From Nocardioides astragali (GTDB lineage: Bacteria > Actinomycetota > Actinomycetes > Propionibacteriales > Nocardioidaceae): 64,000 nt of DNA. Shown piece by piece: positions 30,868-39,412 of the stretch. The notes under the pieces are model-generated. The model was given only the letters and a program-made list of their open reading frames with translations, had not been told where the DNA came from and did not search any database. Both the position numbers and the translations under genes were made by a program. Position 1 is the first letter of the stretch. Each line of letters starts with the position of its first letter. Location of the stretch: NCBI RefSeq assembly GCF_024436375.1, contig NZ_JAFMZM010000007.1:68731-132730 (forward strand), written 5' to 3'.

Positions 30868-32403
30868 ATGCACCGAACCATCGCCGCCGCCGTCGTCACT
30901 GTCGTCACCGCAGCCGCGCTCCCGTTCCTCGGCTCGTCCGCGTCCGCCGCGCCCGTCTCGACGACCGACGGCTGCATCCAGAGCGTCCCGGACCCGGGCA
31001 CGAGCGCGCCGGTCGACATCTGCTTCACGCTCTTCCGGCCTTCGGGGGCCACGAAGGACCGGCCTGTGCCGATGGTGCTGCACAGCCACGGATGGGGCGG
31101 CAGCCGTACGACGGACCCCGCCTCGTTCGCCTACCTGACCGACGCCGGCTTCGGCGTCCTGAGCTTCGACCAGCGCGGCTTCGGCGAGAGCGGCGGCCAG
31201 GCCTACATCGAGAACCCCGACGTCGAGGGCGAGGACGTCCAGGGGATCGTCGACCTCGTCGCGGCCCAGGACTGGGTGGGGAAGCAGAGGCCGGGTGACC
31301 CCGTGCTCGGCGCGATCGGTGGGTCGTATGGAGGTGGCTACCAGTTCGTCGGCGCCTTCAGCGAGCTGCGCGAGAGGGGCAGCACCCGCTTCGACGCGCT
31401 CGTCCCGGAGATCACCTGGCACAGCCTGACCGAGAGCCTCTTCCCGCAGGGCGTTCCCCGGACGGAGTGGGCGACCGCGCTCACCGCGGCCGGGCTGTCG
31501 ACCGACGCCCTGCCGCCGATCGTGCTCCAGGGCTTCGCCGAGGCGGCCGCGACCGGCAACGTGCCGGCCTACCTCCACGACTTCCTCGACAAGAACGGGC
31601 CGGAGTGGCACGTACGCCAGGGGCGCCGGCTCGACATCCCGGTGCTCTTCGGCCAGGGCGCGACCGACAACCTGTTCCCGCTCGACCAGGGCCTGAAGAA
31701 CTTCCGCCGTGCGCTGACCGACAAGGCGCGGGCCCGCAGCATCTTCGTCGGCTACAACGGCGGGCACACCCTGCCGGCGCTGGTGCCGAGCGGCACCAAC
31801 AGCGACATCCCGGTGGCGACGGGCAGTGACGCCTGCTCGCCGCAGCTGGGCAGCCCCTCCTTCCGGGACCTGGGCCTGCGGTTCCTGCAGCACAACCTCC
31901 AAGGCCAGAAGACCGGCCTCAACGGCTTCGGCCGCTTCCACCTGACGACCGCCGCCGGCCGGTGCGTCGCCGTCCCGACGGTGGCCCCCAACACCGCCGT
32001 CGAGCTCGGCGACGTGGTCAGCACGGTGGGTGTCGGCGCCCCGATCGCCTACCCGGTCGCACAGGGTCCGCTCACCGTCGCCGGGTCCCCGACGCTCGAC
32101 GCGACCCTCACCACGCTGGGCCTCGACAACCGTGCCTTCCTCGCCCTCTCGGTGGGCACCAGCCCGCTCGACGCGAGGATCGTGCAGAACAACATGCTGC
32201 CGATCCGGGAGAACGGCGTCGTCCTCGGCAAGCCGCGCACCGGCGTCGAGCTGCCGTCGGTCGCGGTCGACGTACGTGCGGGAGAGACCCTCTTCCTGAC
32301 CGTGTCGCCGATCTCGGACATGTCCGCGGGCTTCGGCAGCCGGGTGGTCGGCGCCATGCGGCTGCGTGACGTGGTGCTGCACCTGCCGGTGACGACCGGC
32401 TGA
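30868..32403 (+). CDS. Secreted alpha/beta hydrolase (CocE / X-Pro dipeptidyl-peptidase-like)
   Basis: A 511-residue exported serine hydrolase. Signal peptide about residues 1-28 (cleavage near ASAAP). The alpha/beta-hydrolase core starts with MVLHSHGWGGS (oxyanion loop) and FGVLSFDQRGFGESGG. The triad is readable: nucleophile S153 in GGSYGGGYQ, acid D267 in GQGATDNLFP and H300 in YNGGHTLP. Residues about 340-511 form a beta-rich C-terminal region such as the jelly-roll found in CocE/NonD and X-Pro peptidases. The substrate (peptide or ester) is not deducible. It stands alone, with the next gene 37 bases downstream. Confidence 0.88.
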   Translation: MHRTIAAAVVTVVTAAALPFLGSSASAAPVSTTDGCIQSVPDPGTSAPVDICFTLFRPSGATKDRPVPMVLHSHGWGGSRTTDPASFAYLTDAGFGVLSFDQRGFGESGGQAYIENPDVEGEDVQGIVDLVAAQDWVGKQRPGDPVLGAIGGSYGGGYQFVGAFSELRERGSTRFDALVPEITWHSLTESLFPQGVPRTEWATALTAAGLSTDALPPIVLQGFAEAAATGNVPAYLHDFLDKNGPEWHVRQGRRLDIPVLFGQGATDNLFPLDQGLKNFRRALTDKARARSIFVGYNGGHTLPALVPSGTNSDIPVATGSDACSPQLGSPSFRDLGLRFLQHNLQGQKTGLNGFGRFHLTTAAGRCVAVPTVAPNTAVELGDVVSTVGVGAPIAYPVAQGPLTVAGSPTLDATLTTLGLDNRAFLALSVGTSPLDARIVQNNMLPIRENGVVLGKPRTGVELPSVAVDVRAGETLFLTVSPISDMSAGFGSRVVGAMRLRDVVLHLPVTTG

Positions 32404-32440
32404 GCGCCTGCCCCTCGCCGCGGTGTGGCACCCTCGATCA

Positions 32441-32881
32441 GTGGCGTCCTCCGCTCGAGCACTGACCCCCGAGACGCTGGGTGCCTGGCTGGTGAAGGCC
32501 AGCGGTGGGGTCCCCGCCACGCGCGCCCACGTGCGCGCCGGCTTCGCGGGTGTCGGGGCGTGGTGCGTACGACCGACGTACCGGACCGAGCTCGTCGAGG
32601 AGGGGCAGCCCGTGCTGCTCTGGGTCAGCGGTAGCGACCGCGAGCACCCCGCCGGGATCTACGCACGAGGCCGGACGACGGGACCGGTCGGGCCGGACGC
32701 GATGCCGCTCGTCCTCGAGCCGCTGGAGCACCCGTTGCTGCGCTCCGAGCTGCTCGGCCACCCCGGACTCGCGACGATGGAGGTCCTCCGGATGCCCGCC
32801 GGGAGCAACCCGTCGTACGTGAACCGAGAGCATCTCGAGGTGCTGGCGGAGATGTGCCCCGAGCTCCGGTCCGACGGCTGA
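32441..32881 (+). CDS. Hypothetical protein, possible EVE/PUA-like domain
   Basis: A 146-residue cytoplasmic protein. The core GVGAWCVRPTYRTELVEEGQPVLLWVSG, then AGIYARGRTTGP and RMPAGSNPSYVNREHLEVLAEM, has the layout of an EVE domain (a PUA-related fold that binds modified nucleotides in nucleic acids), but the match is by eye and weak. GTG 32441 was chosen; GTG 32423 is in frame, and neither has a clear ribosome site. It ends 20 bases before the inverted repeat at 32901. Confidence 0.55.
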   Translation: MASSARALTPETLGAWLVKASGGVPATRAHVRAGFAGVGAWCVRPTYRTELVEEGQPVLLWVSGSDREHPAGIYARGRTTGPVGPDAMPLVLEPLEHPLLRSELLGHPGLATMEVLRMPAGSNPSYVNREHLEVLAEMCPELRSDG

Positions 32882-32900
32882 CGGGAGCCCGGGACCGCCT

Positions 32901-32920
32901 GACCTCACCGTCGTGAGGTC
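32901..32920. promoter_or_regulatory. Inverted repeat between hypothetical gene and nitrate operon
   Basis: GACCTCAC (32901-32908) and GTGAGGTC (32913-32920) are perfect 8-base arms around CGTC. It starts 20 bases after the preceding stop and 107 bases before the narK-like start. It may be a weak terminator or an operator for the nitrate genes; the sequence does not decide. Confidence 0.4.
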
Positions 32921-33026
32921 GTGAGGAGAATGTGACGATGCTGCCACCGCAGCCTGAAGCCGCCGACACACCCGCGGCCCACTCTGGTGCTCGTTCGGAT
33001 CCCCCCGTATGCCCCGGAGGCAGCCC

Positions 33027-34529
33027 ATGACCACCACCGCGACCCCCGCCGGCGAGACGACGGTCCCCCCGTCCCGCCGTACCCGCCGCTGGATCGAGGA
33101 CTGGCGTCCCGAGGATCCCGACTTCTGGGAGAGCACCGGCCGCCAGGTCGCCCGCCGCAACCTGATCTGGTCGATCTTCGCCGAGCACCTCGGCTTCTCC
33201 GTCTGGCTGATCTGGAGCGTGAGCTCGGCCTTCTTGGTGGCGACCGGGTTCGACTACACGCCGCAGCAGCTCTTCCTGCTGGTGGCTCTGCCCAACCTCG
33301 TCGGCTCGTTGCTGCGCCTGCCCTACACCTTCGCGGTGCCGAAGTTCGGTGGCCGCAACTTCACGATGGCGAGCGCAGCGTTGCTGCTCATCCCCACGCT
33401 CGGGTTCGCGTACGCCGTGCAGCGGCCGGAGACGCCGTACTGGGTGTTCTGCCTGATCGCCGCGACGGCCGGCCTCGGCGGCGGCAACTTCGCCAGCTCG
33501 ATGGCCAACATCAACTTCTTCTACCCCTCGGCCAAGAAGGGCGCCGCGCTGGGCCTCAATGCTGCGGGCGGCAACCTCGGCGTCTCGCTGATCCAGCTCT
33601 TCCTGCCGGTGATCGTCGGCGGCGCCGGGATCTTCGGCCTCGTCAAGGCGTCGGAGGGCGGCATCGACCTGCAGCGGGCGGCCTGGGTGTACGCCGGCCT
33701 CGCGGTCGTCGCGACGCTCGCGGCGTACTTCTTCATGGACAACCTCAGCACCGCGACGTCCTCCCCCCGCGAGCAGATGAAGGTCGTGCGCAAGCGGCAG
33801 ACGTGGATCATGGCGTTCCTCTACATCGGCACCTTCGGCTCGTTCATCGGCTACTCCGCCGCCATGCCGCTGCTCATCAAGCTGAACTTCTGGGTGCCGG
33901 AGCCGGCGCCGCTGGGCACCGGCATCTACTTCGCCTACTTCGCGTTCCTCGGCGCCCTGGTCGGCTCGCTGACCCGGCCGTTCGGCGGCTGGCTGGCCGA
34001 CCGCCTCGGTGGCGCGAAGGTCACGCTCGGCGCGTTCGCGGCGATGGTCGTGTTCACCCTCGCCGTGCTGTGGACGCTGATGCAGCTCACCCCCAACCCG
34101 ACCGCCGACCCGGCGATCGCGTCTGCCAACCAGTCGTGGTTCCCGTGGTTCCTGAGCTTCTTCCTCTGCGTCTTCGCTGCGACCGGCATCGGCAACGGCT
34201 CGACGTACAAGATGATCCCGGCGATCTGGCGCACCGAGGCCGAGCGGGCCACCGCGCCGGGCACGCCGGAGCGCACCGCCGCCCTCCTGGCCGGCACCAA
34301 GCAGGCCTCCGCCGCGATCGGCGTGATCGGCGCGGTGGGCGCCATCGGCGGGTTCCTGATCCCGATGGCCTTCAGCGCGCCGTGGGTGGCCGACCCCATG
34401 TCCGCCACCAAGGGCGCCTTCCTGGTCTTCACCGGGTTCTACGTCATCTGCGGCGCGGTAACGTGGGCGGTCTACCTGCGACGGCCCGCCGAGGTCCACG
34501 CCCAGAGCCTCGCCGGCGCCGGGATCTGA
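33027..34529 (+). CDS. narK: Nitrate/nitrite transporter, NarK type (MFS)
   Basis: A 500-residue inner-membrane major-facilitator protein of the nitrate/nitrite porter family with about twelve hydrophobic helices. Typical features are NLIWSIFAEHLGFSVWLIWSV, the glycine-rich nitrate signature AGLGGGNFASSMANINFFYP, GLNAAGGNLGVS, and the second half GSLTRPFGGWLADRLGGAKV. GGAGG precedes ATG 33027 (an ATG at 33009 lacks one). It is followed after eight bases by the nitrate reductase gene, so it is the uptake step of assimilatory nitrate reduction. Nitrate import versus nitrite export cannot be separated from the sequence. Confidence 0.93.
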   Translation: MTTTATPAGETTVPPSRRTRRWIEDWRPEDPDFWESTGRQVARRNLIWSIFAEHLGFSVWLIWSVSSAFLVATGFDYTPQQLFLLVALPNLVGSLLRLPYTFAVPKFGGRNFTMASAALLLIPTLGFAYAVQRPETPYWVFCLIAATAGLGGGNFASSMANINFFYPSAKKGAALGLNAAGGNLGVSLIQLFLPVIVGGAGIFGLVKASEGGIDLQRAAWVYAGLAVVATLAAYFFMDNLSTATSSPREQMKVVRKRQTWIMAFLYIGTFGSFIGYSAAMPLLIKLNFWVPEPAPLGTGIYFAYFAFLGALVGSLTRPFGGWLADRLGGAKVTLGAFAAMVVFTLAVLWTLMQLTPNPTADPAIASANQSWFPWFLSFFLCVFAATGIGNGSTYKMIPAIWRTEAERATAPGTPERTAALLAGTKQASAAIGVIGAVGAIGGFLIPMAFSAPWVADPMSATKGAFLVFTGFYVICGAVTWAVYLRRPAEVHAQSLAGAGI

Positions 34530-34537
34530 GGAGCGCG

Positions 34538-36568
34538 ATGAGTCCGGTGGAGACGCATTGCCCCTACTGCTCCCTGCAGTGCGGGATGCGTCTCTCCGGC
34601 CGTCGCGTGCCGGAGGTCTCGAGCTGGGACGAGTTCCCGGTCAACCAGGGCGCCCTCTGCCGCAAGGGGTGGACGGCGGCCGGCTTGTACGGCAGTCGTG
34701 AGCGGCTCACCTCACCGCTGGTCCGCGACCGGGAGACCGGCGAGTGGTCGGCGGTGTCGTGGGACGTCGCCCTCGACCGGGTGGCCGACGGGATCCGCGC
34801 GGCCCAGGCGTCGCGCGGACCCGACGCGGTCGCGGTCTTCGGCGGTGGCGGGCTGACCAACGAGAAGGCCTACTCGCTCGGGAAGTTCGCCCGGGTGGCG
34901 CTCGGCACCTCGCAGATCGACTACAACGGCCGCTGGTGCATGTCGTCGGCCGCGTCGGCCGGGATCCGCGCCTTCGGGGTCGACCGTGGCCTGCCGTTCC
35001 CGCTGGCCGACGTCGAGGAGGCCGACGTGCTGGTGCTCGTCGGGTCCAACCTCGCCGAGACGATGCCGCCCGCCGCGCGCCACCTCGACCGGCTCCGCGA
35101 GCGCGGTGGTCGCGTCGTCGTCATCGACCCCCGCCGTACGCCGACCGCGAACCGCGCCGACCTCGCGCTCCAGCCGGTGCCCGGCACCGACCTCCCGCTC
35201 GCGATGGGAGTGCTGCACCTCCTGGTCGCCCAGGGTGCGGTGGACGAGGACTACCTCGCCGCGCGCACGACCGGCTGGGACGAGGTCCGCGAGTCGGTCG
35301 CGTCGTGGTGGCCCGAGCGCGTCGAGCGGGTGACCGGTATCGAGGCAGCAGAAGTGCGGGCGCTGGCTGCGATGCTGGCGGGATCGCCACGTGTCATGGT
35401 CCTCACCGCCCGGGGCGCCGAGCAGCACTCCACCGGCTCCGACACCGTCCTCGCCTGGATCAACGTCGCGCTCGCGCTCGGCATGGTCGGCAAGCGGGGA
35501 GCGGGCTACGGCTGCCTCACCGGCCAGGGCAACGGCCAGGGCGGCCGCGAGCACGGTCAGAAGGCCGACCAGCTGCCCGGCTACCGCCGCATCGACGACC
35601 CCGCCGCCCGTGCCCACGTCGCCGGGGTCTGGGGGGTGGAGCCCGACTCACTGCCCGGCCCCGGCCGGTCGGCGTACGAGCTCCTCGACGCCCTCGGCAC
35701 CGACTCCGGGCCCTCCGCGATGCTGGTCTTCGGGTCCAACATCGTGGTCAGCGCGCCCAACGCCACCCACGTCACGTCGCGGCTCGAGGCGCTCGACCTG
35801 CTGGTCGTGTGCGACTTCGTGATGTCGGAGACGGCAGCGATCGCCGACGTCGTGCTGCCGGTGACCCAGTGGGCCGAGGAGACCGGGACGATGACCAACC
35901 TCGAGGGACGGGTCGTGCTCCGGCAGAAGGCGATCACGCCGCCGTCGGGCGTGCTCTCGGACCTCGACGTGATCGCCGGCCTCGCTGACCGGCTCGGCTC
36001 GCCGGTGCCGTTCACGACCGAGCCGGAGGAGGTCTTCGCCGAGCTCGGCCGCGCCTCGGAGGGCGGGCCGGCGGACTACTCGGCGATCACCTACGACCGG
36101 ATCCGCGACGAGAGCGGCGTCTTCTGGGGCGGCGAGCGGCTCTTCGCCGACTCGTTCGCGCACGCCGACGGTCGCGCCCGGATGCTCGCCGTCGAGCACC
36201 GCGGTGCCGCCGAGCAGCCCTGCGCCGACTACCCGGTCCACCTGACGACCGGACGGGTGCTCGCGCAGTACCAGTCCGGCGCCCAGACCCGGCGCGTGCG
36301 CTCGCTGCCGGACGACGGACCCTTCGTCGAGCTGCACCCGCTGCTGGCCGGCCGGCTCGGGATCACGGCCGACGACTCGGTGCGGATCTCCACCCGGCGG
36401 GGCACGATGACGGCCCCGGCACGGGTGGTCACGACGATCCGTCCCGACACCGTCTTCGTCCCGTTCCACTGGGTCGGCGCCAACCGGCTCACCAACGACG
36501 CCCTCGACCCGGCGTCGAGGATGCCGGAGTTCAAGGTGTGTGCGGCCTCGGTGACGGCCCATGGCTGA
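34538..36568 (+). CDS. nasC: Assimilatory nitrate reductase catalytic subunit (molybdopterin)
   Basis: A 676-residue cytoplasmic Mo-bis-MGD enzyme that reduces nitrate to nitrite. The N-terminal [4Fe-4S] ligands are C8, C11, C15 and C41 (CPYCSLQCG ... LCRKG). The probable molybdenum cysteine is C134 in NGRWCMSSA, as in Nap/Nas enzymes; formate dehydrogenases have selenocysteine or a different context there. Further matches are GLTNEKAY, GSNLAETMPP, the ATG-like GQGNGQGGREHGQKADQLPGYR and a C-terminal MGD-binding barrel (TTGRVLAQYQSGAQTRR, PFHWVGANRLTNDALDP). There is no Tat signal. It overlaps the next gene by eight bases, which suggests that its electron donor is made together with it. Confidence 0.93.
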   Translation: MSPVETHCPYCSLQCGMRLSGRRVPEVSSWDEFPVNQGALCRKGWTAAGLYGSRERLTSPLVRDRETGEWSAVSWDVALDRVADGIRAAQASRGPDAVAVFGGGGLTNEKAYSLGKFARVALGTSQIDYNGRWCMSSAASAGIRAFGVDRGLPFPLADVEEADVLVLVGSNLAETMPPAARHLDRLRERGGRVVVIDPRRTPTANRADLALQPVPGTDLPLAMGVLHLLVAQGAVDEDYLAARTTGWDEVRESVASWWPERVERVTGIEAAEVRALAAMLAGSPRVMVLTARGAEQHSTGSDTVLAWINVALALGMVGKRGAGYGCLTGQGNGQGGREHGQKADQLPGYRRIDDPAARAHVAGVWGVEPDSLPGPGRSAYELLDALGTDSGPSAMLVFGSNIVVSAPNATHVTSRLEALDLLVVCDFVMSETAAIADVVLPVTQWAEETGTMTNLEGRVVLRQKAITPPSGVLSDLDVIAGLADRLGSPVPFTTEPEEVFAELGRASEGGPADYSAITYDRIRDESGVFWGGERLFADSFAHADGRARMLAVEHRGAAEQPCADYPVHLTTGRVLAQYQSGAQTRRVRSLPDDGPFVELHPLLAGRLGITADDSVRISTRRGTMTAPARVVTTIRPDTVFVPFHWVGANRLTNDALDPASRMPEFKVCAASVTAHG

Positions 36569-37994
36569 CCGGGTCGTCGTGGTCGGCGGCGGCATGGCCG
36601 CCGTCCGCCTGGCCGAGGAGCTCGTCGGCGCGGACGTGCGACTCACCATCCTGGCCGACGAGCAGCACGCGCCCTACAACCGGATCCTGCTCTCGGCCGT
36701 CCTCGAGGGGACCCACGCCGCCGACGCCCTCACCCTGCGCTCACCGGCGTGGTTCGAGGCGCACGGGATCGACCTGAGGCTCGGAGCCCGGGTGCTGGAG
36801 ATCGACCGCGAGGCGCGGGAGGTCGTGCTGGTGGACGGCGAACGCATCGGCTACGACCGGCTCGTCCTGGCCACGGGCTCGATCCCCACGCTCCCGCCGA
36901 TCCGCGGCCTGGTCCGCCGCGACGGCACGCTCCACCCGAAGGTGCACCCCTTTCGGAGCCTGGAGGACTGCCGCCGCCTGGAGAGCTCCCTGGCCGAGGT
37001 GCAGGCACAACGAGACTCCGAACCTGGCTCCGAGCCACCTCGCGCCGTCGTCGTCGGCGGCGGCCTGCTCGGCCTCCAGGTCGCCCGCGCACTGTCGGTC
37101 CGCGGCGTCCTCACCGAGGTCGTCGAGGGTGCCGAGCACCTCCTCGCGAGCCAGGTCGGCCCCGCCGCCGGCGCCGTGCTGGCCCGCGACCTCCGCCGCC
37201 TCGGCACCGACGTCTACACCGGCGCCCGCGCCATCCGGATGACCGACGACGGGGTGCGGCTCGACAACGGCGCCGTCCTGCCCACTGACCTCATCGTGCT
37301 CACCGCCGGCGGGCGCCCCTCGACCGCGCTGGCCCGCCGCGCCGAGCTGATGGTCGGGCGCGGCATCGTCGTCGACAGCACCCTGACCAGCGTCAGCGAC
37401 GACCGCATCCACGCGATCGGCGACTGCGCCGAGCACCGTCGGCGTACGACCGGCTTCGTGCCACCGGCATGGGAGCAGGCCGAGGTCCTCGCTCGGCTGC
37501 TCCGCGGGGAGCCGGCGTCGTACGTCGGGCTCCGCAACGTCGCGCGCCTGCGGGCGACCGGTCTCGACGTCGCCGTCCTCGGCGATCCGCAGGCGGCAGA
37601 GGGCGAGGTGGTCGAGGTGACGAACCCCATCGCCGGCTCGCACCGCCGCCTCGTCGTCCACGGGGGCCGGATCGTCGCCGCCGCGCTGGTCGGTGACCTG
37701 TCCCGTGTCGGGCTGATCACCCAGCTCTACGACCGCGGCACCATCCTCGGCCCCGACGAGCCCGGCCAGCTCCTCCTCCCGGAGGCCGCCGACGCCCCGA
37801 CGACGCTGCCCGACGAGGCCGAGGTCTGCGCGTGCGCCGGCGTCACGGCGGGGGAGATCCGGGCCTGCGAGTCGATGTCGCAGTGCGTCGACCGGACCCG
37901 GGCGACCACCGGCTGCGGCGGCTGCGCCGACGTCGTACGCCGCCTCCTCGACGCGGGTCGGGCGGGATCGAGGCCGCCTGTCCCCGTCGGCTGA
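36561..37994 (+). CDS. NAD(P)H-dependent FAD oxidoreductase with BFD-like [2Fe-2S] domain (NasB-like)
   Basis: A 477-residue flavoprotein related to the N-terminal part of NirB. It has a FAD-binding VVVVGGGMAAVRLAEEL, the HAPYNRILLSAVL segment, an NAD-binding AVVVGGGLLGLQVARAL, and IHAIGDCAEH. Residues 421-460 hold a bacterioferritin-associated-ferredoxin-like cluster site with C423, C425, C452 and C455 (CAC ... CGGC). It has no sulfite/nitrite reductase domain, so it is probably the electron-transfer subunit that passes NAD(P)H electrons to NasC, like NasB. The eight-base overlap with nasC supports a complex. A second NirB with its own flavin domain lies at 45886. Confidence 0.88.
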   Translation: MADRVVVVGGGMAAVRLAEELVGADVRLTILADEQHAPYNRILLSAVLEGTHAADALTLRSPAWFEAHGIDLRLGARVLEIDREAREVVLVDGERIGYDRLVLATGSIPTLPPIRGLVRRDGTLHPKVHPFRSLEDCRRLESSLAEVQAQRDSEPGSEPPRAVVVGGGLLGLQVARALSVRGVLTEVVEGAEHLLASQVGPAAGAVLARDLRRLGTDVYTGARAIRMTDDGVRLDNGAVLPTDLIVLTAGGRPSTALARRAELMVGRGIVVDSTLTSVSDDRIHAIGDCAEHRRRTTGFVPPAWEQAEVLARLLRGEPASYVGLRNVARLRATGLDVAVLGDPQAAEGEVVEVTNPIAGSHRRLVVHGGRIVAAALVGDLSRVGLITQLYDRGTILGPDEPGQLLLPEAADAPTTLPDEAEVCACAGVTAGEIRACESMSQCVDRTRATTGCGGCADVVRRLLDAGRAGSRPPVPVG

Positions 37995-38116
37995 CGGCTC
38001 GCGCCTCCCGACGTCCTGTCGCGGGACCACCGAACATGCCCCGACGAGGCCTATGGTGGGAGTCATTCTCGTGGACGGTGCGGCCGCCGACGGGCCGTCG
38101 CCGAGGGAGGTCAACG

Positions 38117-38788
38117 ATGCAGCTGCACGCCGTGATCGTCCCGCCGCCGGGCGTGATCCAGGCCGCTCTCGAGGCCGCGGAAGGCCTGTCCCCCCCGGCG
38201 CCGGTCGTCACCGAGGTGCCGAAGCACGGGCTTCTGGACCGGATCATCGGCCGCCGGAAGGTCGAGCCCCCCACCCCACCCGCCGTCACGCTGCTGACCG
38301 CGGCGCCCGAAGCCGTCTTCGTGCGCCTGGCCAAGTTCGGCAACGTGACCGCGACCGACGCCGCCGGTCTCGCCGCGGCCCTCGAAGAGGTGGCCGGCGA
38401 CTGGCGGGCACCCGTGCTGCACGTCAGCACGGTGCGCGTGGCGGAGGCTGACCCCTACGACGTCACGGCCCAGCTCGACGGCGACGTCGGCGCCCTGCGC
38501 GACATCTACAGCAACGTCATCGAGGTCGCTCGCCTGCAACGCTTCTACCTCGACCGGCGCAGCTTCCGCAGCGAGCTCGTCCTCGGCACCGTCCAGGTCG
38601 AGGACGGGAGCCCGTTGCCCGACGACCTCGCCGGGGCCGAGGCTCCCCACCAGGGGGTGCGCTGGTCGCCGTCCCACATCACCCTCCTCCGCACGTCGTT
38701 CACCGACGCAGGGACGACCTTCGCGGAGGTCGGGCGGGTCGAGCTGGCGCACGGCGCCGAGGAGTCGGACGCCCTGACCGGGGCGTGA
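38117..38788 (+). CDS. Hypothetical protein, possible 2H phosphoesterase
   Basis: A 223-residue soluble protein. Two H-x-T/S-type motifs are visible, HVSTVR (about residue 100) and HITLLR (about residue 193), reminiscent of the paired HxT/S motifs of 2'-5' RNA ligase-like (2H) phosphoesterases; the spacing is roughly compatible but the rest is not clearly family-like. Its opening MQLHAVIVPPPGVIQAAL also fits the first strand of that fold. ATG 38117 follows GGGAGG. A TATGGT at 38051-38056 could be the -10. It ends three bases from the convergent VOC gene. Confidence 0.6.
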   Translation: MQLHAVIVPPPGVIQAALEAAEGLSPPAPVVTEVPKHGLLDRIIGRRKVEPPTPPAVTLLTAAPEAVFVRLAKFGNVTATDAAGLAAALEEVAGDWRAPVLHVSTVRVAEADPYDVTAQLDGDVGALRDIYSNVIEVARLQRFYLDRRSFRSELVLGTVQVEDGSPLPDDLAGAEAPHQGVRWSPSHITLLRTSFTDAGTTFAEVGRVELAHGAEESDALTGA

Positions 38789-38791
38789 GGC

Positions 38792-39298
38792 TCAACGCGC
38801 GGAGGGCACGAAGTCGCTGCCGACGTGCTCGGTGACGAACGCCGCGATGTCGGCCAGGCTCGTCTGTCCGGAGGCCAGTGCCGACTGGGCGGCGATCATG
38901 AGCTCGTTCGACGCCGAGAGCTCCAGAGCGATGTTGTCCGGGTCGCGGAAGTTGAGATGCGATCCGAACAGCTCGTCGCGAATGGGGGTGTAGGGCACCT
39001 GGTGCGCCGCGAGGTGCTTCTCCCATGTTTCCAGCTCCGTCCGCGACGACGCTGCGAACCCCAGGTGATCGACCCCGACGTGAAGCTCGGAGAACGGCGC
39101 ATCGTGCGTCCCCTCGTGCCTGAGAAGGGCCAGCACGAAGCCCGTCGACGGGTGCATGCAGATCAGTCCCGCACCGACCTCCATCACCACGACGAAGTCG
39201 AGGACCTCGGTGTAGAAGTCCCGGCTCGCGGCGAGGTCCGTGACCGTGAGGGCCACGTGGTCCACGCCGGCGAACCCGGGCGCGGGCAGGTCAGTCAC
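38792..39298 (-). CDS. VOC-family (glyoxalase-like) protein
   Basis: A 168-residue vicinal-oxygen-chelate protein. Residues 1-125 form the paired beta-alpha-beta-beta-beta units: GVDHVALTVTDLAASRDFYTEVLDF, VGVDHLGFAASSRTELETWEKHL, then SHLNFRDPDNIALELSAS. Candidate metal ligands are H14 of DHVAL, H78 of DHLGF and E126 of ALELSA. The last 40 residues are helical and outside the domain. The substrate is unknown. It is divergent from the LuxR-type regulator gene with a 114-base gap. Confidence 0.85.
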   Translation of the reverse strand: MTDLPAPGFAGVDHVALTVTDLAASRDFYTEVLDFVVVMEVGAGLICMHPSTGFVLALLRHEGTHDAPFSELHVGVDHLGFAASSRTELETWEKHLAAHQVPYTPIRDELFGSHLNFRDPDNIALELSASNELMIAAQSALASGQTSLADIAAFVTEHVGSDFVPSAR

Positions 39299-39398
39299 TG
39301 TGGCCTCTGTCGTAGGGCGGGTGCACAGGCCGGACGAGCAACATCCACGGACCGAGAGGTGGACGGTAGGAGCTCTGCTGGAACCGGCCGACGGCCTC

Positions 39399-39404
39399 TA
39401 GGAT
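39399..39404 (+). promoter_or_regulatory. Possible -10 of a leaderless LuxR-regulator transcript
   Basis: TAGGAT ends nine bases before the A of ATG 39413. Transcription would begin at or next to the start codon. No good ribosome-binding sequence precedes that ATG, which fits a leaderless message. A -35 is not clear. Confidence 0.35.
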
Positions 39405-39412
39405 CGTGAGCA

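Noticed and set aside
34538..36568. Formate dehydrogenase
   Set aside because: The Mo-site context NGRWCMSSA, the missing selenocysteine, and neighbours NarK and a NasB-like protein point to nitrate reductase.
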